The notes beneath the pieces are model-generated. The model saw nothing but the letters and a program-made list of their open reading frames with translations, was not told the DNA's origin and made no database searches. Shown in pieces: positions 17,006 through 26,093 of a stretch of 64,000 nt of DNA. Position 1 is the first letter of the stretch. Every line of letters starts with the position of its first letter. Origin of the DNA: Muricauda sp. MAR_2010_75 (GTDB lineage: Bacteria; Bacteroidota; Bacteroidia; Flavobacteriales; Flavobacteriaceae); NCBI RefSeq assembly GCF_000745185.1, contig NZ_JQNJ01000001.1:1015501-1079500 (forward strand). The letters are read 5' to 3'. Position numbers and translations under genes: made by a program.

Positions 17006-17992
17006 ATGGACAGCATGGATATTCAACGGATTTTTTCCATTTCAAATCTCAAGGAATTTGAAGGGGTTGCCCTGCAAGTGTTCCAGTTCCAATACAAAAA
17101 CAATCCCGTCTACAAAGCCTATTGCGAGTACCTGAAAAAATCACCATCAAATGTGGCCAACACTACGGAAATTCCATTCCTCCCCATTGAATTTTTTAAA
17201 ACACAACAGATAACCTCCACCCAAGAACAGCCCCAAGCCATTTTTGAGAGCAGTGGTACTACCCAAGCATCAGTAAGCAAACATTTTGTTCCCGACCTCG
17301 AAATATATGAGCAAAGCTTTCTAAAGGGCTTTGCCAAGTTTTATGGTCCTATTAAGGACTATTGTATCCTGGCCCTACTGCCCTCCTATTTGGAACGCAA
17401 AGGTTCCTCTTTGGTCTATATGGTGAACGAACTGGTTTCCCGTTCCAACCACCCAGATAGTGGTTTCTATCTCTACAATTTGAAGGAATTGCACCAAAAG
17501 CTCATTGCTTTGGAAAAAAAACAAACCAAAACACTATTGATCGGAGTTTCTTTTGCCTTGTTGGATTTGGCTGAACAAGCACCCATGTCACTAAAAAACA
17601 CCATCATCATGGAAACTGGGGGGATGAAAGGCCGACGAAAAGAGCTCATCAGAAAAGAATTGCACCGTATTCTGAAAAAAGCGTTCAACGTGCCCAAAAT
17701 ACATTCGGAATATGGGATGACCGAATTGTTGTCCCAAGCCTATTCCCAAGGAGATGGAATTTTTAGGACTCCACCTTGGCTGAAGATAATCACCCGTGAT
17801 ACTGAAGACCCTTTGTCCCTACAATCCCATGGCAGAACCGGTGGGATCAATATCATTGATCTGGCCAATGTGTATTCTTGTTCCTTTATTGCCACACAAG
17901 ATTTGGGGAAAACCCATTCCAATGGTTCATTTGAAGTTTTAGGCCGATTTGACAACTCGGATATAAGAGGCTGTAATTTGATGGCTATTTAG
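17006..17992 (+). CDS. LuxE-like acyl-protein synthetase / acyltransferase
   Basis: A 328-residue protein of the LuxE (acyl-protein synthetase) family, which is related to adenylate-forming enzymes. It shows the ESSGTTQASVSKH nucleotide-binding-type motif (about 75-87) and the SEYGMTELLSQAY motif (about 233-245) seen in LuxE and in phenylacetate-CoA-ligase-like enzymes. In bioluminescence LuxE activates fatty acids, but no other lux genes are present, so here it probably activates another carboxylate. The stop is 2 bases from the convergent tyrS stop. A possible alternative start lies at 17015. Confidence 0.8.
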   Translation: MDSMDIQRIFSISNLKEFEGVALQVFQFQYKNNPVYKAYCEYLKKSPSNVANTTEIPFLPIEFFKTQQITSTQEQPQAIFESSGTTQASVSKHFVPDLEIYEQSFLKGFAKFYGPIKDYCILALLPSYLERKGSSLVYMVNELVSRSNHPDSGFYLYNLKELHQKLIALEKKQTKTLLIGVSFALLDLAEQAPMSLKNTIIMETGGMKGRRKELIRKELHRILKKAFNVPKIHSEYGMTELLSQAYSQGDGIFRTPPWLKIITRDTEDPLSLQSHGRTGGINIIDLANVYSCSFIATQDLGKTHSNGSFEVLGRFDNSDIRGCNLMAI

Positions 17993-17994
17993 TG

Positions 17995-19290
17995 CTATTC
18001 CACAACCAAAACAAAATAGTTCTTCTTGCCCCGTTGCAGCAACACAAACTTGTTGTTGATCAAATCAGCTTCGGTGATCAGGTAATCCTCTTTTACTTTT
18101 TCCTTGTTCACCGAAATCGAATTCTGCTTTAATTCCCTACGGGCCTCACCATTGGATCCCAAAAAATTGGTTTTGGCCGCCAAAGCACCGATCATATCCA
18201 ATCCTGGAGTCAGCTCATTTTTAGAAATCTGGGCTTGTGGCACTCCCTCAAACACATCCAAAAACGTCTTTTCGTTCAATTGTTTTAAATCGGCGGAAGT
18301 GGATTTACCAAAAAGGATTTCACTGGCTTTTATGGCATTTTCCAAGTCTTCCTTGGAATGTACCATAGTGGTGATTTCTTCGGCCAATTTCTTCTGAAGT
18401 GTCCGTAAATGTGGAGCTTCTTTATGTTCAACCGCCAAACTTTCAATTTCTTCTTTATCAAGAAAAGTAAAAATCTTAATGTATTTTTCGGCATCCTCAT
18501 CCGAAGTATTCAACCAATACTGGTAAAATTTATACGGCGAGGTACGTTCCGCATCCAACCATACGTTTCCGCCTTCGGTCTTGCCGAATTTGGTACCATC
18601 GGCCTTGGTGATCAATGGGCAGGTCAATGCAAAGCCCTTTCCCCCGCCTATCCTACGGATAAGTTCGGTGCCTGTGGTAATATTCCCCCATTGATCACTA
18701 CCCCCCATTTGCAAGGTACAATCGTGGTTTTGATAGAGGTACAGAAAATCATAACCCTGTACCAATTGATAGGTGAATTCGGTAAAGGACATCCCTTCCT
18801 TTGCATCGGAAGACAGTCGTTTTTTTACAGAATCCTTGGCCATCATATAGTTTACGGTGATGTGTTTCCCCACATCCCGAATGAATTCCAAGAAGGTAAA
18901 ATTCTTCATCCAATCGTAGTTGTTCACCAAAACCGCTGCATTATCTGCGCTACTTTCAAAATCCAAAAAACGGCTCAACTGACTTTTAATGGCCTCTTGG
19001 TTATGACGAAGGGTCTTTTCATCCAAAAGATTGCGCTCGGCAGATTTTCCGGAGGGATCTCCGATCATTCCCGTGGCACCCCCCACTAAAGCAAATGGCT
19101 TATGTCCGGCCAATTGAAAGTGTTTCAACATCATTACACTTACCAAGTGCCCAATATGTAGCGAATCTGCCGTTGGGTCAATCCCCACATAAGCGGCCCG
19201 CATCCCTTCCATAAGATGTTCTTCCGCCCCGGGCATTACATCATGCACCATTCCCCTCCATTGCAGTTCTTGAACAAAATTCTTTGTCAT
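17995..19290 (-). CDS. tyrS: Tyrosine--tRNA ligase
   Basis: A 431-residue class I synthetase. It has the HIGH signature ([11 protein letters not shown]), the tyrosine-binding region [21 protein letters not shown], and a KMSKS counterpart in the form KFGKTEGG, then a C-terminal S4-like RNA-binding domain (about 365-431). Length and architecture are those of bacterial TyrRS. Start ATG 19288-19290 follows a clear -7 box (19312-19319). It is a single-gene unit between two plus-strand genes. Confidence 0.97.
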   Translation of the reverse strand: MTKNFVQELQWRGMVHDVMPGAEEHLMEGMRAAYVGIDPTADSLHIGHLVSVMMLKHFQLAGHKPFALVGGATGMIGDPSGKSAERNLLDEKTLRHNQEAIKSQLSRFLDFESSADNAAVLVNNYDWMKNFTFLEFIRDVGKHITVNYMMAKDSVKKRLSSDAKEGMSFTEFTYQLVQGYDFLYLYQNHDCTLQMGGSDQWGNITTGTELIRRIGGGKGFALTCPLITKADGTKFGKTEGGNVWLDAERTSPYKFYQYWLNTSDEDAEKYIKIFTFLDKEEIESLAVEHKEAPHLRTLQKKLAEEITTMVHSKEDLENAIKASEILFGKSTSADLKQLNEKTFLDVFEGVPQAQISKNELTPGLDMIGALAAKTNFLGSNGEARRELKQNSISVNKEKVKEDYLITEADLINNKFVLLQRGKKNYFVLVVE

Positions 19291-19311
19291 GGTTGTCTTT
19301 TAGAATAGCTG

Positions 19312-19319
19312 CAAATATA
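19312..19319 (-). promoter_or_regulatory. -7 promoter box of tyrS
   Basis: The minus strand reads TATATTTG, a full TAnnTTTG match, 21 bases before the ATG. No T-box-like leader is possible because the leader is about 15 bases. Confidence 0.55.
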
Positions 19320-19362
19320 AAATGAAGTTGGCACTTCCCTGAATAAATCCGTTACAAATAGG

Positions 19363-19370
19363 TACTTTTA
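19363..19370 (+). promoter_or_regulatory. -7 box four bases before a start codon
   Basis: TACTTTTA, one change from TAnnTTTG, ends 4 bases before the ATG at 19375. If active, the mRNA would be leaderless. Confidence 0.4.
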
Positions 19371-19374
19371 TCGC

Positions 19375-20373
19375 ATGATATTGGTCACTGGAGGCACTGG
19401 ATTGATTGGTTCGCACCTACTGTTCCATTTGGTAAAAAATGGCGAAACAGTACGGGCAACCTATAGAGATATAGTCTCCATTGAAAAAGTGACCAAGGTT
19501 TTTGGGTATTACAGCGATAACCCGTCCAACCTAATGGAACGCATTGATTGGGTTCAAGCCGATATCACCAACATTGGGGAGCTCGAAGCCTCCTTTAAGG
19601 ATGTAAACTACGTTTACCATTGTGCTGCCCTCATTTCCTTTGACCCAAAAATGTACAAGACCTTGGCCAAAATCAATGTGGAAGGAACGGCTAATGTGGT
19701 GAACCTCTGCTTAAAACAGGGTATAAAGAAATTATGCCATGTGAGTTCCATTGCGGCCATTGGTCCAAGTGTTAAGGGTGATGTGGTCACCGAAGAAAAT
19801 GAATGGAGCGACTCCAATGCCTCGGTATACGGAATTACAAAACATGATGCGGAACTGGAAGTTTGGCGAGGTTCGCAGGAGGGGTTAAATGTAGTTATCG
19901 CTAATCCTGGAGTAGTCATTGGCCCCGGGTTCTGGAAATCTGGAAGTGGTTCATTTTTTACGTATGCCGCAAAGGACAAAAAATCCTTTATCCCAGGCGG
20001 GACAGGTTTTGTGACCATAACTGACGTGGTCACCGCCATGACGAAACTAATGGAATCAAATATTGTGCAAGAGCGATTTATAATGGTCAATCAAAACCTT
20101 TCGTATGGTGAACTGTTCCAAAAAATAGCACCAAAACTGGGTGTTGCACCACCAACCAAAAAAGTACCGTTCTGGATGCTGGAATTATTTTGGCGATTGG
20201 ATTGGTTGCGAAGCAACCTACGTAGTAAAAGAAGAAGATTGACCAAAACAATGGCCAAAGGACTCTACAAACAAGAAATATACAGCAGTGAAAAATTGAG
20301 GAAGGCCCTTGATTTTACATTCGAAGATTTGGATGTAGCTATCGCCTTTTGCTGCGCCAAATTTAAGGAGTGA
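19375..20373 (+). CDS. NAD(P)-dependent epimerase/dehydratase (extended SDR)
   Basis: A 332-residue extended short-chain dehydrogenase. The Rossmann motif TGGTGLIG is at residues 5-12, and the catalytic YxxxK is YGITK (about 159-163), with the upstream serine in HVSSIAA. The NWDGxx-type and substrate regions resemble the dihydroflavonol-reductase / 3-beta-HSD-like branch (IANPGVVIGPGF). Substrate is unknown. The 3' end overlaps the convergent DUF4296 gene by 11 bases. Confidence 0.88.
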   Translation: MILVTGGTGLIGSHLLFHLVKNGETVRATYRDIVSIEKVTKVFGYYSDNPSNLMERIDWVQADITNIGELEASFKDVNYVYHCAALISFDPKMYKTLAKINVEGTANVVNLCLKQGIKKLCHVSSIAAIGPSVKGDVVTEENEWSDSNASVYGITKHDAELEVWRGSQEGLNVVIANPGVVIGPGFWKSGSGSFFTYAAKDKKSFIPGGTGFVTITDVVTAMTKLMESNIVQERFIMVNQNLSYGELFQKIAPKLGVAPPTKKVPFWMLELFWRLDWLRSNLRSKRRRLTKTMAKGLYKQEIYSSEKLRKALDFTFEDLDVAIAFCCAKFKE

Positions 20374-20791
20374 CGGAATCCTTCTCTTTTCTCAAAGCTT
20401 TAATGGAATCCCTTCTATGGGACTGCGCATCCCGAATACTATCATTTCGTCTTTTTGTAGTTGCCTCAATCGCATTTTTTCTTTTTTCAATCCTGGCATC
20501 CACATCTTCATAGATGGATTGGTATTCCAAGGGGATAGAGGCATAATACAAATCACTTTGGGCAAACTGGGTGCTGTCTATATCATACTTCTCATAAAGA
20601 AATTCCATAATGTCGATTCCCGTTTTATCAAAAGCACTGGAGAATGCCGATTGGGTGGAGTTCAATAGGGCCAGGTCACAAAGAATATTGGTCATTTTAT
20701 CTTTTGGGATAAGGTTTTCGGGTTCTTCCACCACTTTTTCTCCACAAGAAAGGAACAACATTCCAAAAAAGAAAAGAACAGTTTTTTTCAT
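20363..20791 (-). CDS. DUF4296 lipoprotein
   Basis: A 142-residue lipoprotein: signal and lipobox LSC at residue 16, then a DUF4296 domain beginning with the conserved PKDKMTNILCDLAL, and a charged, arginine/lysine-rich helical C-terminus (about 95-140) likely to be a coiled coil. The family is restricted to Bacteroidota and has no known function. It begins 3 bases after pyrC and is the last gene of the glycosyltransferase/pyrC/DUF4296 operon, an order I recognise from other flavobacteria. Confidence 0.85.
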   Translation of the reverse strand: MKKTVLFFFGMLFLSCGEKVVEEPENLIPKDKMTNILCDLALLNSTQSAFSSAFDKTGIDIMEFLYEKYDIDSTQFAQSDLYYASIPLEYQSIYEDVDARIEKRKNAIEATTKRRNDSIRDAQSHRRDSIKALRKEKDSVTP

Positions 20792-20794
20792 AGT

Positions 20795-22129
20795 TCAACG
20801 ATTGAATGTAAGTCGTTTTGCATTCTTCTTTTCCGAAAAAATACCGTTATCATACGCCAAATGTCCGTTGACAAAGGTTCGCATTACTTTGGAATCAAAA
20901 GTAACACCTTCAAAAGGAGACCATCCGCATTTATAGAAAATATTGGCTTTTTTAACCTCTTCTTTGGAATTTCGGTTCACTTGGACCAAGTCTGCATAAT
21001 AGCCCTCTCGGATATAGCCCCTTCGGTCAATATCAAACAACTTTGCTGGATTGTGGCACATTTTCTCTACCATCTTTTCCAAAGTGATCACACCCTCTTT
21101 TTCCTTCTGAAGCATGGCCAACAACGCATGCTGTACCAATGGTCCGCCAGACGGCGCTGTGGTGTAGGGATTTTTCTTTTCTTCCAAGGTATGTGGCGCA
21201 TGATCGGTGGCCACCACATCAATGCGGTCGTCCAAAAGCGCTTTCCACAACTTTTTACGATCTGTTTTGGTTTTTACCGCCGGATTCCATTTGATCAATG
21301 TCCCTTTTTCGGCATAGTCTTCATCCGAAAACCACAAATGGTGAATACAGACCTCAGCGGTAATTTTCTTTTCCTCCAACGGAATTTCATTGGTGAACAA
21401 ATCCGTTTCAATTCCTGTGGACACATGGAACACATGTAATCTGGCCCCTGTTCTTTTGGCCAGCGCAATGGCCTTGGAAGAGGACAAATAACAGGCCTGT
21501 TCACTCCGAATTATCGGATGAAGTTCAATGGGAATATCATCCCCGTACATTTCTTGGTATTTGAACATATTGGCACGGATGGTGCCCTCGTCCTCGCAAT
21601 GGGCCGAAATCACCATTTCGGTATTGCTGAAAATCTTTTCCAAGACAGCTTCATCATCCACCAGCATATTTCCTGTGGACGACCCCAGAAACAACTTCAC
21701 CCCAGAGCATGCATTTTTGTCCAAACGTTTCAATTCTTCCAAATTGTCGTTGGTGCCCCCAAAAAGAAAGGAATAATTGGCTGAGGCATCCCTTGCTGCT
21801 ATGGCGAATTTCTCTTCCAACTTTTCTATGGTAGTGGTCTGTGGAACGGTGTTGGGTTGTTCCATAAAGGTGGTAATTCCACCCGCTATGGCCGCCCTAC
21901 TTTCAGTGGCAATGGTTCCCTTATGGGTAAGACCAGGTTCCCTAAAATGTACTTGGTCATCAATGATTCCGGGAAGTAGCAGGTCTCCCTTTAAATCAAT
22001 GATCTGGACATTGGCATCGGAAATGTCAGCATCTATTCGGGCAATAAATTCCCCATCCAACAGCACATCGGTCTCAACAATGTTGTTCTCGTTGACCACT
22101 TTGGCATTTTTTAATAGTGTTCTTGACAT
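20795..22129 (-). CDS. pyrC: Dihydroorotase
   Basis: A 444-residue amidohydrolase of pyrimidine biosynthesis (carbamoyl-aspartate to dihydroorotate). The metal site motif reads DDQVHFREPG, close to the DxHxHxR of the family with the first His replaced by Gln, as in the Bacteroidota branch; a metal-ligand histidine (VISAHCED), the HVFHVST motif and the final ATDHAPH motif are present. It follows the glycosyltransferase with a 2-base gap and precedes DUF4296 with a 3-base gap, so the three are cotranscribed. Allantoinase is the main alternative but less likely. Confidence 0.88.
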   Translation of the reverse strand: MSRTLLKNAKVVNENNIVETDVLLDGEFIARIDADISDANVQIIDLKGDLLLPGIIDDQVHFREPGLTHKGTIATESRAAIAGGITTFMEQPNTVPQTTTIEKLEEKFAIAARDASANYSFLFGGTNDNLEELKRLDKNACSGVKLFLGSSTGNMLVDDEAVLEKIFSNTEMVISAHCEDEGTIRANMFKYQEMYGDDIPIELHPIIRSEQACYLSSSKAIALAKRTGARLHVFHVSTGIETDLFTNEIPLEEKKITAEVCIHHLWFSDEDYAEKGTLIKWNPAVKTKTDRKKLWKALLDDRIDVVATDHAPHTLEEKKNPYTTAPSGGPLVQHALLAMLQKEKEGVITLEKMVEKMCHNPAKLFDIDRRGYIREGYYADLVQVNRNSKEEVKKANIFYKCGWSPFEGVTFDSKVMRTFVNGHLAYDNGIFSEKKNAKRLTFNR

Positions 22130-22131
22130 TT

Positions 22132-22860
22132 CTAAAAACTCTTTTTGAAAAATATACTTCTAAACTTCATGGCAATGACCCCAAAAATGGCTTCCCGAAT
22201 GATCGCGGAGTTCATTTTAGATTTTCCATTGACCCTATCGGTAAAAATGATGGATACTTCCTCTATCTTGAATTTTTTAAGATAAGCCCTGTATTTCATT
22301 TCTATCTGGAAGGCATATCCGATAAACCGAACATTGTCCAGCTTTATGGTCTCCAGGACCTTTCGCTTGTAACAGACAAACCCAGCCGTTGGGTCGTGCA
22401 CCTTCATTCCGGTAATGATCTTCACATAAAAAGATGCTCCATAAGACAACAAAATCCGAAATAGCGGCCAATTGACCACATTCACGCCCTTTTTGTATCG
22501 GGAACCTATGGCCACATCGGCACCATTGAGACAGGCCCGGTGTAATCGGGATAAATCCGCTGGGCGATGGGAAAAGTCGGCGTCCATTTCAAAAATGTAC
22601 TCATAGCCCTTCTCCAAGGCCCATTTAAACCCATGAATGTAGGCGGTCCCCAAACCAGATTTTTCTTTCCGAACTTCAAGGAACAACCTGTCCGGAAATT
22701 CTTCTTGCAATGACCGCACAGCATCGGCCGTACCATCGGGAGAATTGTCATCTACCACAAGAACATGAAAGTCTTTCTTAAGATCGAAAACCGTTTTGGT
22801 TATGGCCTCAATGTTCTCAATTTCATTGAAAGTAGGGATAATGACCAAGCCGTCTGCCAT
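22132..22860 (-). CDS. Polyprenyl-phosphate mannose synthase-like GT2
   Basis: A 242-residue family-2 glycosyltransferase with the DPM1-like core: IPTFNEIENIE at the N-terminus, VVDDNSPDGT (donor/metal binding), MDADFSHRP and a C-terminal RVNGKSKMN. It lacks C-terminal membrane segments, as in soluble DPM1-type enzymes. It likely makes a polyprenyl-phosphate sugar donor; the GT39-type membrane transferase divergently encoded at 22977 uses that kind of donor, so the two may act in one glycosylation pathway. I chose ATG 22858-22860; the frame is open 7 codons further upstream. Confidence 0.88.
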   Translation of the reverse strand: MADGLVIIPTFNEIENIEAITKTVFDLKKDFHVLVVDDNSPDGTADAVRSLQEEFPDRLFLEVRKEKSGLGTAYIHGFKWALEKGYEYIFEMDADFSHRPADLSRLHRACLNGADVAIGSRYKKGVNVVNWPLFRILLSYGASFYVKIITGMKVHDPTAGFVCYKRKVLETIKLDNVRFIGYAFQIEMKYRAYLKKFKIEEVSIIFTDRVNGKSKMNSAIIREAIFGVIAMKFRSIFFKKSF

Positions 22861-22878
22861 TCGTACTGGATTAGAAGG

Positions 22879-22886
22879 CAAAAATA
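22879..22886 (-). promoter_or_regulatory. -7 promoter box of the DPM-like/pyrC/DUF4296 operon
   Basis: The minus strand reads TATTTTTG, matching TAnnTTTG, 18 bases before the glycosyltransferase ATG, which supports the shorter start. Confidence 0.5.
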
Positions 22887-22948
22887 CGGTTTTCTATTTA
22901 GCCTAAATAGCTTATCCGGAACACCCGAGTGCACTTGGGCAATATTTG

Positions 22949-22956
22949 TAACTTTG
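22949..22956 (+). promoter_or_regulatory. -7 promoter box of the GT39 operon
   Basis: TAACTTTG, a full TAnnTTTG match, lies 20 bases before the ATG at 22977 and supports that start over the upstream open frame. Confidence 0.55.
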
Positions 22957-22976
22957 CGCCAACTAAAACCCATTTG

Positions 22977-24635
22977 ATGACCCAAAAGTTTCCCAAACTT
23001 TTTCTTTTTCTACTAGCGTTCATTTTTGCCCTGAACCTTGTTCAAAGTTATTTTACGGAACTTATCTATGATGAAGCCTACTACTGGTACTATGCCCAAG
23101 ATATGGCTTGGGGGTATTTTGACCATCCTTCCATGGTGGCTTTTTTGATCAAAATCAGTAGTTTTTTGTTTAATGGGGAACTTGGAGTGCGTTTTATGAG
23201 CTGTGTGCTCTCTGCGGGCACCTATATTATACTATGGCTGCTGGTGGAAAATCCCAAGAAAAAGGATTATGTAGTCCATTTTTTTCTATTGGTGTTCTCC
23301 TTTACCTTGATGAACGCCTATGGCTTTTTAACCTTGCCCGACACGGCATTGCTCTTTTTCACGGCACTGTTTCTTTGGCTGTACAAACGGTTTTTGAATG
23401 ATCCTTCGGTTGGGACCACCATTCTTTTGGGGCTGACCATGGCCGCATTGATGTACAGCAAGTACCACGCTGTCTTGGTGATTCTCTTTGTTTTTCTATC
23501 CAATGTAAAGCTCATTACCAACAAAAAAGCGTGGCTTGCGGTAGGTTTGGCGTTGGTTTGCTATATCCCCCATTTTGTTTGGCTGTACCAAAATGATTTT
23601 GTTTCGATTACCTTCCATTTGTACGAACGCCCAAACCAAGCTTACAAATTTCATGAGTTTACCCTTGGTTTTTTCTTGAACAATATTGTGATCATTGGCC
23701 TCTTGTTTTACTGGGTTTATAGTGCCTTCTTCAAATTTAAAACAACCGATACATTTTCAAAAGCCTTAATTTATTTGGTTTACGGAATATTGATTTTCTT
23801 TTTTATCTCCAGTTTTAACCGAAGGGTGCAAGCACAATGGACCATTGCCATTTCCATTCCCTTGGCCATAATTGCTTTTAACTATATTTTGGAAAATGCC
23901 AAGAGCAGAAAATGGATATACCGTATTGGTCTAGTGAGCTTGGTATTACTATTATATGCGCGAATTTGGTTAGTTTACAAACCCTTATTCCCCATGGTTT
24001 ACGAAACCCATGGCAATAAGGAGTGGGTGGCTGATCTCACCCAAAAAGCAGGTGGAGTTCCCATTGTTTTTGAAAACTCGTACCGTCGTGCTTCCATGTA
24101 TCAGTTTTATTCCGGTATTCCGGCAATCTCTTTGAACAATCTTTGGTATCGGAAAAATCAATATTCCATAGATGATTCCGAAGAACGTGTGCGGGGCAAA
24201 AAAGTACTGTATGTTCCGGTAGCTGCCAAAAGTGGCGACATTAAATACATGCACTTGGACAGTACGGTCTTTTACGGAAATTTTATAGACGATTTTCAAT
24301 CGTATCGAAAACTGCAATGCATTGTAGAGAAACCGAAAACGGGGATTGAACATTCGTTGAAGGTATATAATCCGTATGAGTTCAACATTCCATTGGAAAA
24401 CCTGAAATATATGATATCATATTCCAATGAACACAAACAAGTAAAGGAAATGAGATCCCTCAAGGTTAAAAATATTTATCCAGAAAACCGTATTTTGAAG
24501 GCCAAGGATACTGTTTTTTATACCTTTGAACTACCATTGCCAAAGATGGAAAATCCGGGGTATTTTAGAATTGGAATTTCGGAAAATGGCTTAGGGCCCG
24601 GACTCAATGGAAAACCAATCAAGATAACAGAATGA
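22977..24635 (+). CDS. GT39-like membrane glycosyltransferase
   Basis: A 552-residue integral membrane protein with about ten hydrophobic segments in the first 380 residues. The early loop carries the acidic IYDEAYYWYYAQ motif with a DHPSM segment nearby, the signature of PMT/ArnT-type (GT39, GT-C fold) enzymes that transfer sugar from a polyprenyl-phosphate donor. The C-terminal 170 residues form a soluble domain. It is first in an operon with DUF4271 and hemD and divergent from a DPM-like synthase that could supply the donor. Confidence 0.85.
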   Translation: MTQKFPKLFLFLLAFIFALNLVQSYFTELIYDEAYYWYYAQDMAWGYFDHPSMVAFLIKISSFLFNGELGVRFMSCVLSAGTYIILWLLVENPKKKDYVVHFFLLVFSFTLMNAYGFLTLPDTALLFFTALFLWLYKRFLNDPSVGTTILLGLTMAALMYSKYHAVLVILFVFLSNVKLITNKKAWLAVGLALVCYIPHFVWLYQNDFVSITFHLYERPNQAYKFHEFTLGFFLNNIVIIGLLFYWVYSAFFKFKTTDTFSKALIYLVYGILIFFFISSFNRRVQAQWTIAISIPLAIIAFNYILENAKSRKWIYRIGLVSLVLLLYARIWLVYKPLFPMVYETHGNKEWVADLTQKAGGVPIVFENSYRRASMYQFYSGIPAISLNNLWYRKNQYSIDDSEERVRGKKVLYVPVAAKSGDIKYMHLDSTVFYGNFIDDFQSYRKLQCIVEKPKTGIEHSLKVYNPYEFNIPLENLKYMISYSNEHKQVKEMRSLKVKNIYPENRILKAKDTVFYTFELPLPKMENPGYFRIGISENGLGPGLNGKPIKITE

Positions 24636-25288
24636 ACCCAATAGAAAAAGCTGCTTATTCGCTGGACTGGATGACTCTGGTACTGTTTATAAGCCTCATA
24701 ATCTTTGCCTTGGGGAAATACTTTTATCACACTAAATTCTTGAACTTTATAATATTGCCCTTTAATGATAAATATGTGCTCTTGCACAATAAAAAAGGGC
24801 AACTGTTCAATTGGTTCCACATCTTACTCACCGTTTTCCAAGCCATAAACCTCGCCTTTTTCATTTTTCTGTCATTAAAAGCTTTTGATGTGTTGCCAAG
24901 CGAAAATCATCAAAATGTGTTTTTTTTGATTTTGGCTCTTTTGGTTCTTTTCCAAATTGCAAAATTGATTTTGCAGTTTATCAAAGGGTTTGTTTTTAAT
25001 ACCCAAGGACTGATATCGGAATTGGTGTTCAGCAAAACATCTTATCTGAACCATAGCAGTATCCTTCTCTTTATTGGCAACGTGATCTTGGTTTACATTT
25101 TTAGGGACTCAAAAATGATAATTTATGCCACCATCATCTTAATTTTATTGGTAAATGGCATAGGTGTGATAAAGCTGTTGAAGAACTATCAAAAAGCTAT
25201 GTTTCCGTATTTTGTGTATTTTATTTTGTACCTTTGCGCACTCGAAATTGCGCCCTTGGTGATAATTGGAAGCTATCTAAAAGTTTAA
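24632..25288 (+). CDS. DUF4271 membrane protein
   Basis: A 218-residue integral membrane protein with about six hydrophobic segments, recognised as DUF4271, a Bacteroidota family without known function. Its ATG overlaps the GT39 stop (ATGA) and hemD follows 6 bases after its stop. The DUF4271-hemD pairing recurs in flavobacteria, so a link to tetrapyrrole metabolism or simply a conserved operon is possible. Confidence 0.8.
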   Translation: MNPIEKAAYSLDWMTLVLFISLIIFALGKYFYHTKFLNFIILPFNDKYVLLHNKKGQLFNWFHILLTVFQAINLAFFIFLSLKAFDVLPSENHQNVFFLILALLVLFQIAKLILQFIKGFVFNTQGLISELVFSKTSYLNHSSILLFIGNVILVYIFRDSKMIIYATIILILLVNGIGVIKLLKNYQKAMFPYFVYFILYLCALEIAPLVIIGSYLKV

Positions 25289-25294
25289 AAACTT

Positions 25295-26038
25295 ATGAAA
25301 GTAAAAACAATTTTGGTTTCCCAACCAGAACCTAAAGTCGAAAACTCCCCCTATTCAAGATTGATTGAGAAAGAAAAGGTTAAAGTGGATTTTAGACCTT
25401 TTATCCATGTTGAGGGGGTTGAGGCCAAAAGTGTAAGGCAGCAAAAAATCGACTTGAACAATTTTACGGCGATTATCTTGACCAGCAGGAATTCTGTGGA
25501 TCATTTTTTTAGAATTGCCGAGGAGATGCGCTTTAAGGTTCCGGACACCATGAAGTACTTTTGCCAGTCTGAGGCCGTTGCCTACTACTTGCAAAAATAT
25601 GTAGTGTACAGAAAACGTAAGATCTATGTGGGAAAAAGGACTTTTAACGAGTTGATTCCCTTGATCAAAAAGTACAAGGACGAGAAATTCCTTTTACCTT
25701 CATCCGATGCATTGAAGGCTACCGTGCCCCAAGCTTTGGATGAAATCAACGTGGACTGGAAACGCGGTGTTTTTTACAAAACGGTCATCAGTGACCTATC
25801 GGACCTTAGGAACGTTTATTATGACATATTGGTTTTCTTTAGTCCTTCTGGAATTGAATCGCTATTGAAGAATTTCCCGGATTTTGAACAGAACAACACT
25901 AGAATTGCCGTTTTTGGCAACAGCACCGTAAAAGCAGCTACGGAAGCCGGACTTCGCATAGACATTCAGGCGCCAACACCGGAAACACCATCCATGACAA
26001 TGGCCCTACAGAAGTACATTACCAGTGTGAACAAGTAA
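25295..26038 (+). CDS. hemD: Uroporphyrinogen-III synthase
   Basis: A 247-residue protein of the HemD fold, which closes and inverts ring D of hydroxymethylbilane. Sequence conservation in this family is low; the supporting features are the two-lobe pattern, LTSRNSVDHFF (residues about 66-76), the FFSPSGIESLL motif, VFGNSTVKAATEAG and APTPETPSMTMAL near the end. Length is normal. No other heme genes are adjacent; the position after DUF4271 is the usual one in this group. Confidence 0.87.
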   Translation: MKVKTILVSQPEPKVENSPYSRLIEKEKVKVDFRPFIHVEGVEAKSVRQQKIDLNNFTAIILTSRNSVDHFFRIAEEMRFKVPDTMKYFCQSEAVAYYLQKYVVYRKRKIYVGKRTFNELIPLIKKYKDEKFLLPSSDALKATVPQALDEINVDWKRGVFYKTVISDLSDLRNVYYDILVFFSPSGIESLLKNFPDFEQNNTRIAVFGNSTVKAATEAGLRIDIQAPTPETPSMTMALQKYITSVNK

Positions 26039-26063
26039 ATTATTTATTTCATTGGAAAAAATC

Positions 26064-26088
26064 AACGCCCTCGACATACGAGGGCGTT
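26064..26088. terminator. Bidirectional terminator between hemD and pckA
   Basis: AACGCCCTCG and CGAGGGCGTT form a perfect 10-bp stem around ACATA, with A-rich sequence on the left and T-rich on the right, serving both convergent genes. Confidence 0.85.
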
Positions 26089-26093
26089 TTGTT

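Noticed and set aside
18409..19089. A 226-residue plus-strand frame inside tyrS
   Set aside because: It lies wholly antisense to an intact, highly conserved synthetase and shows no domain.
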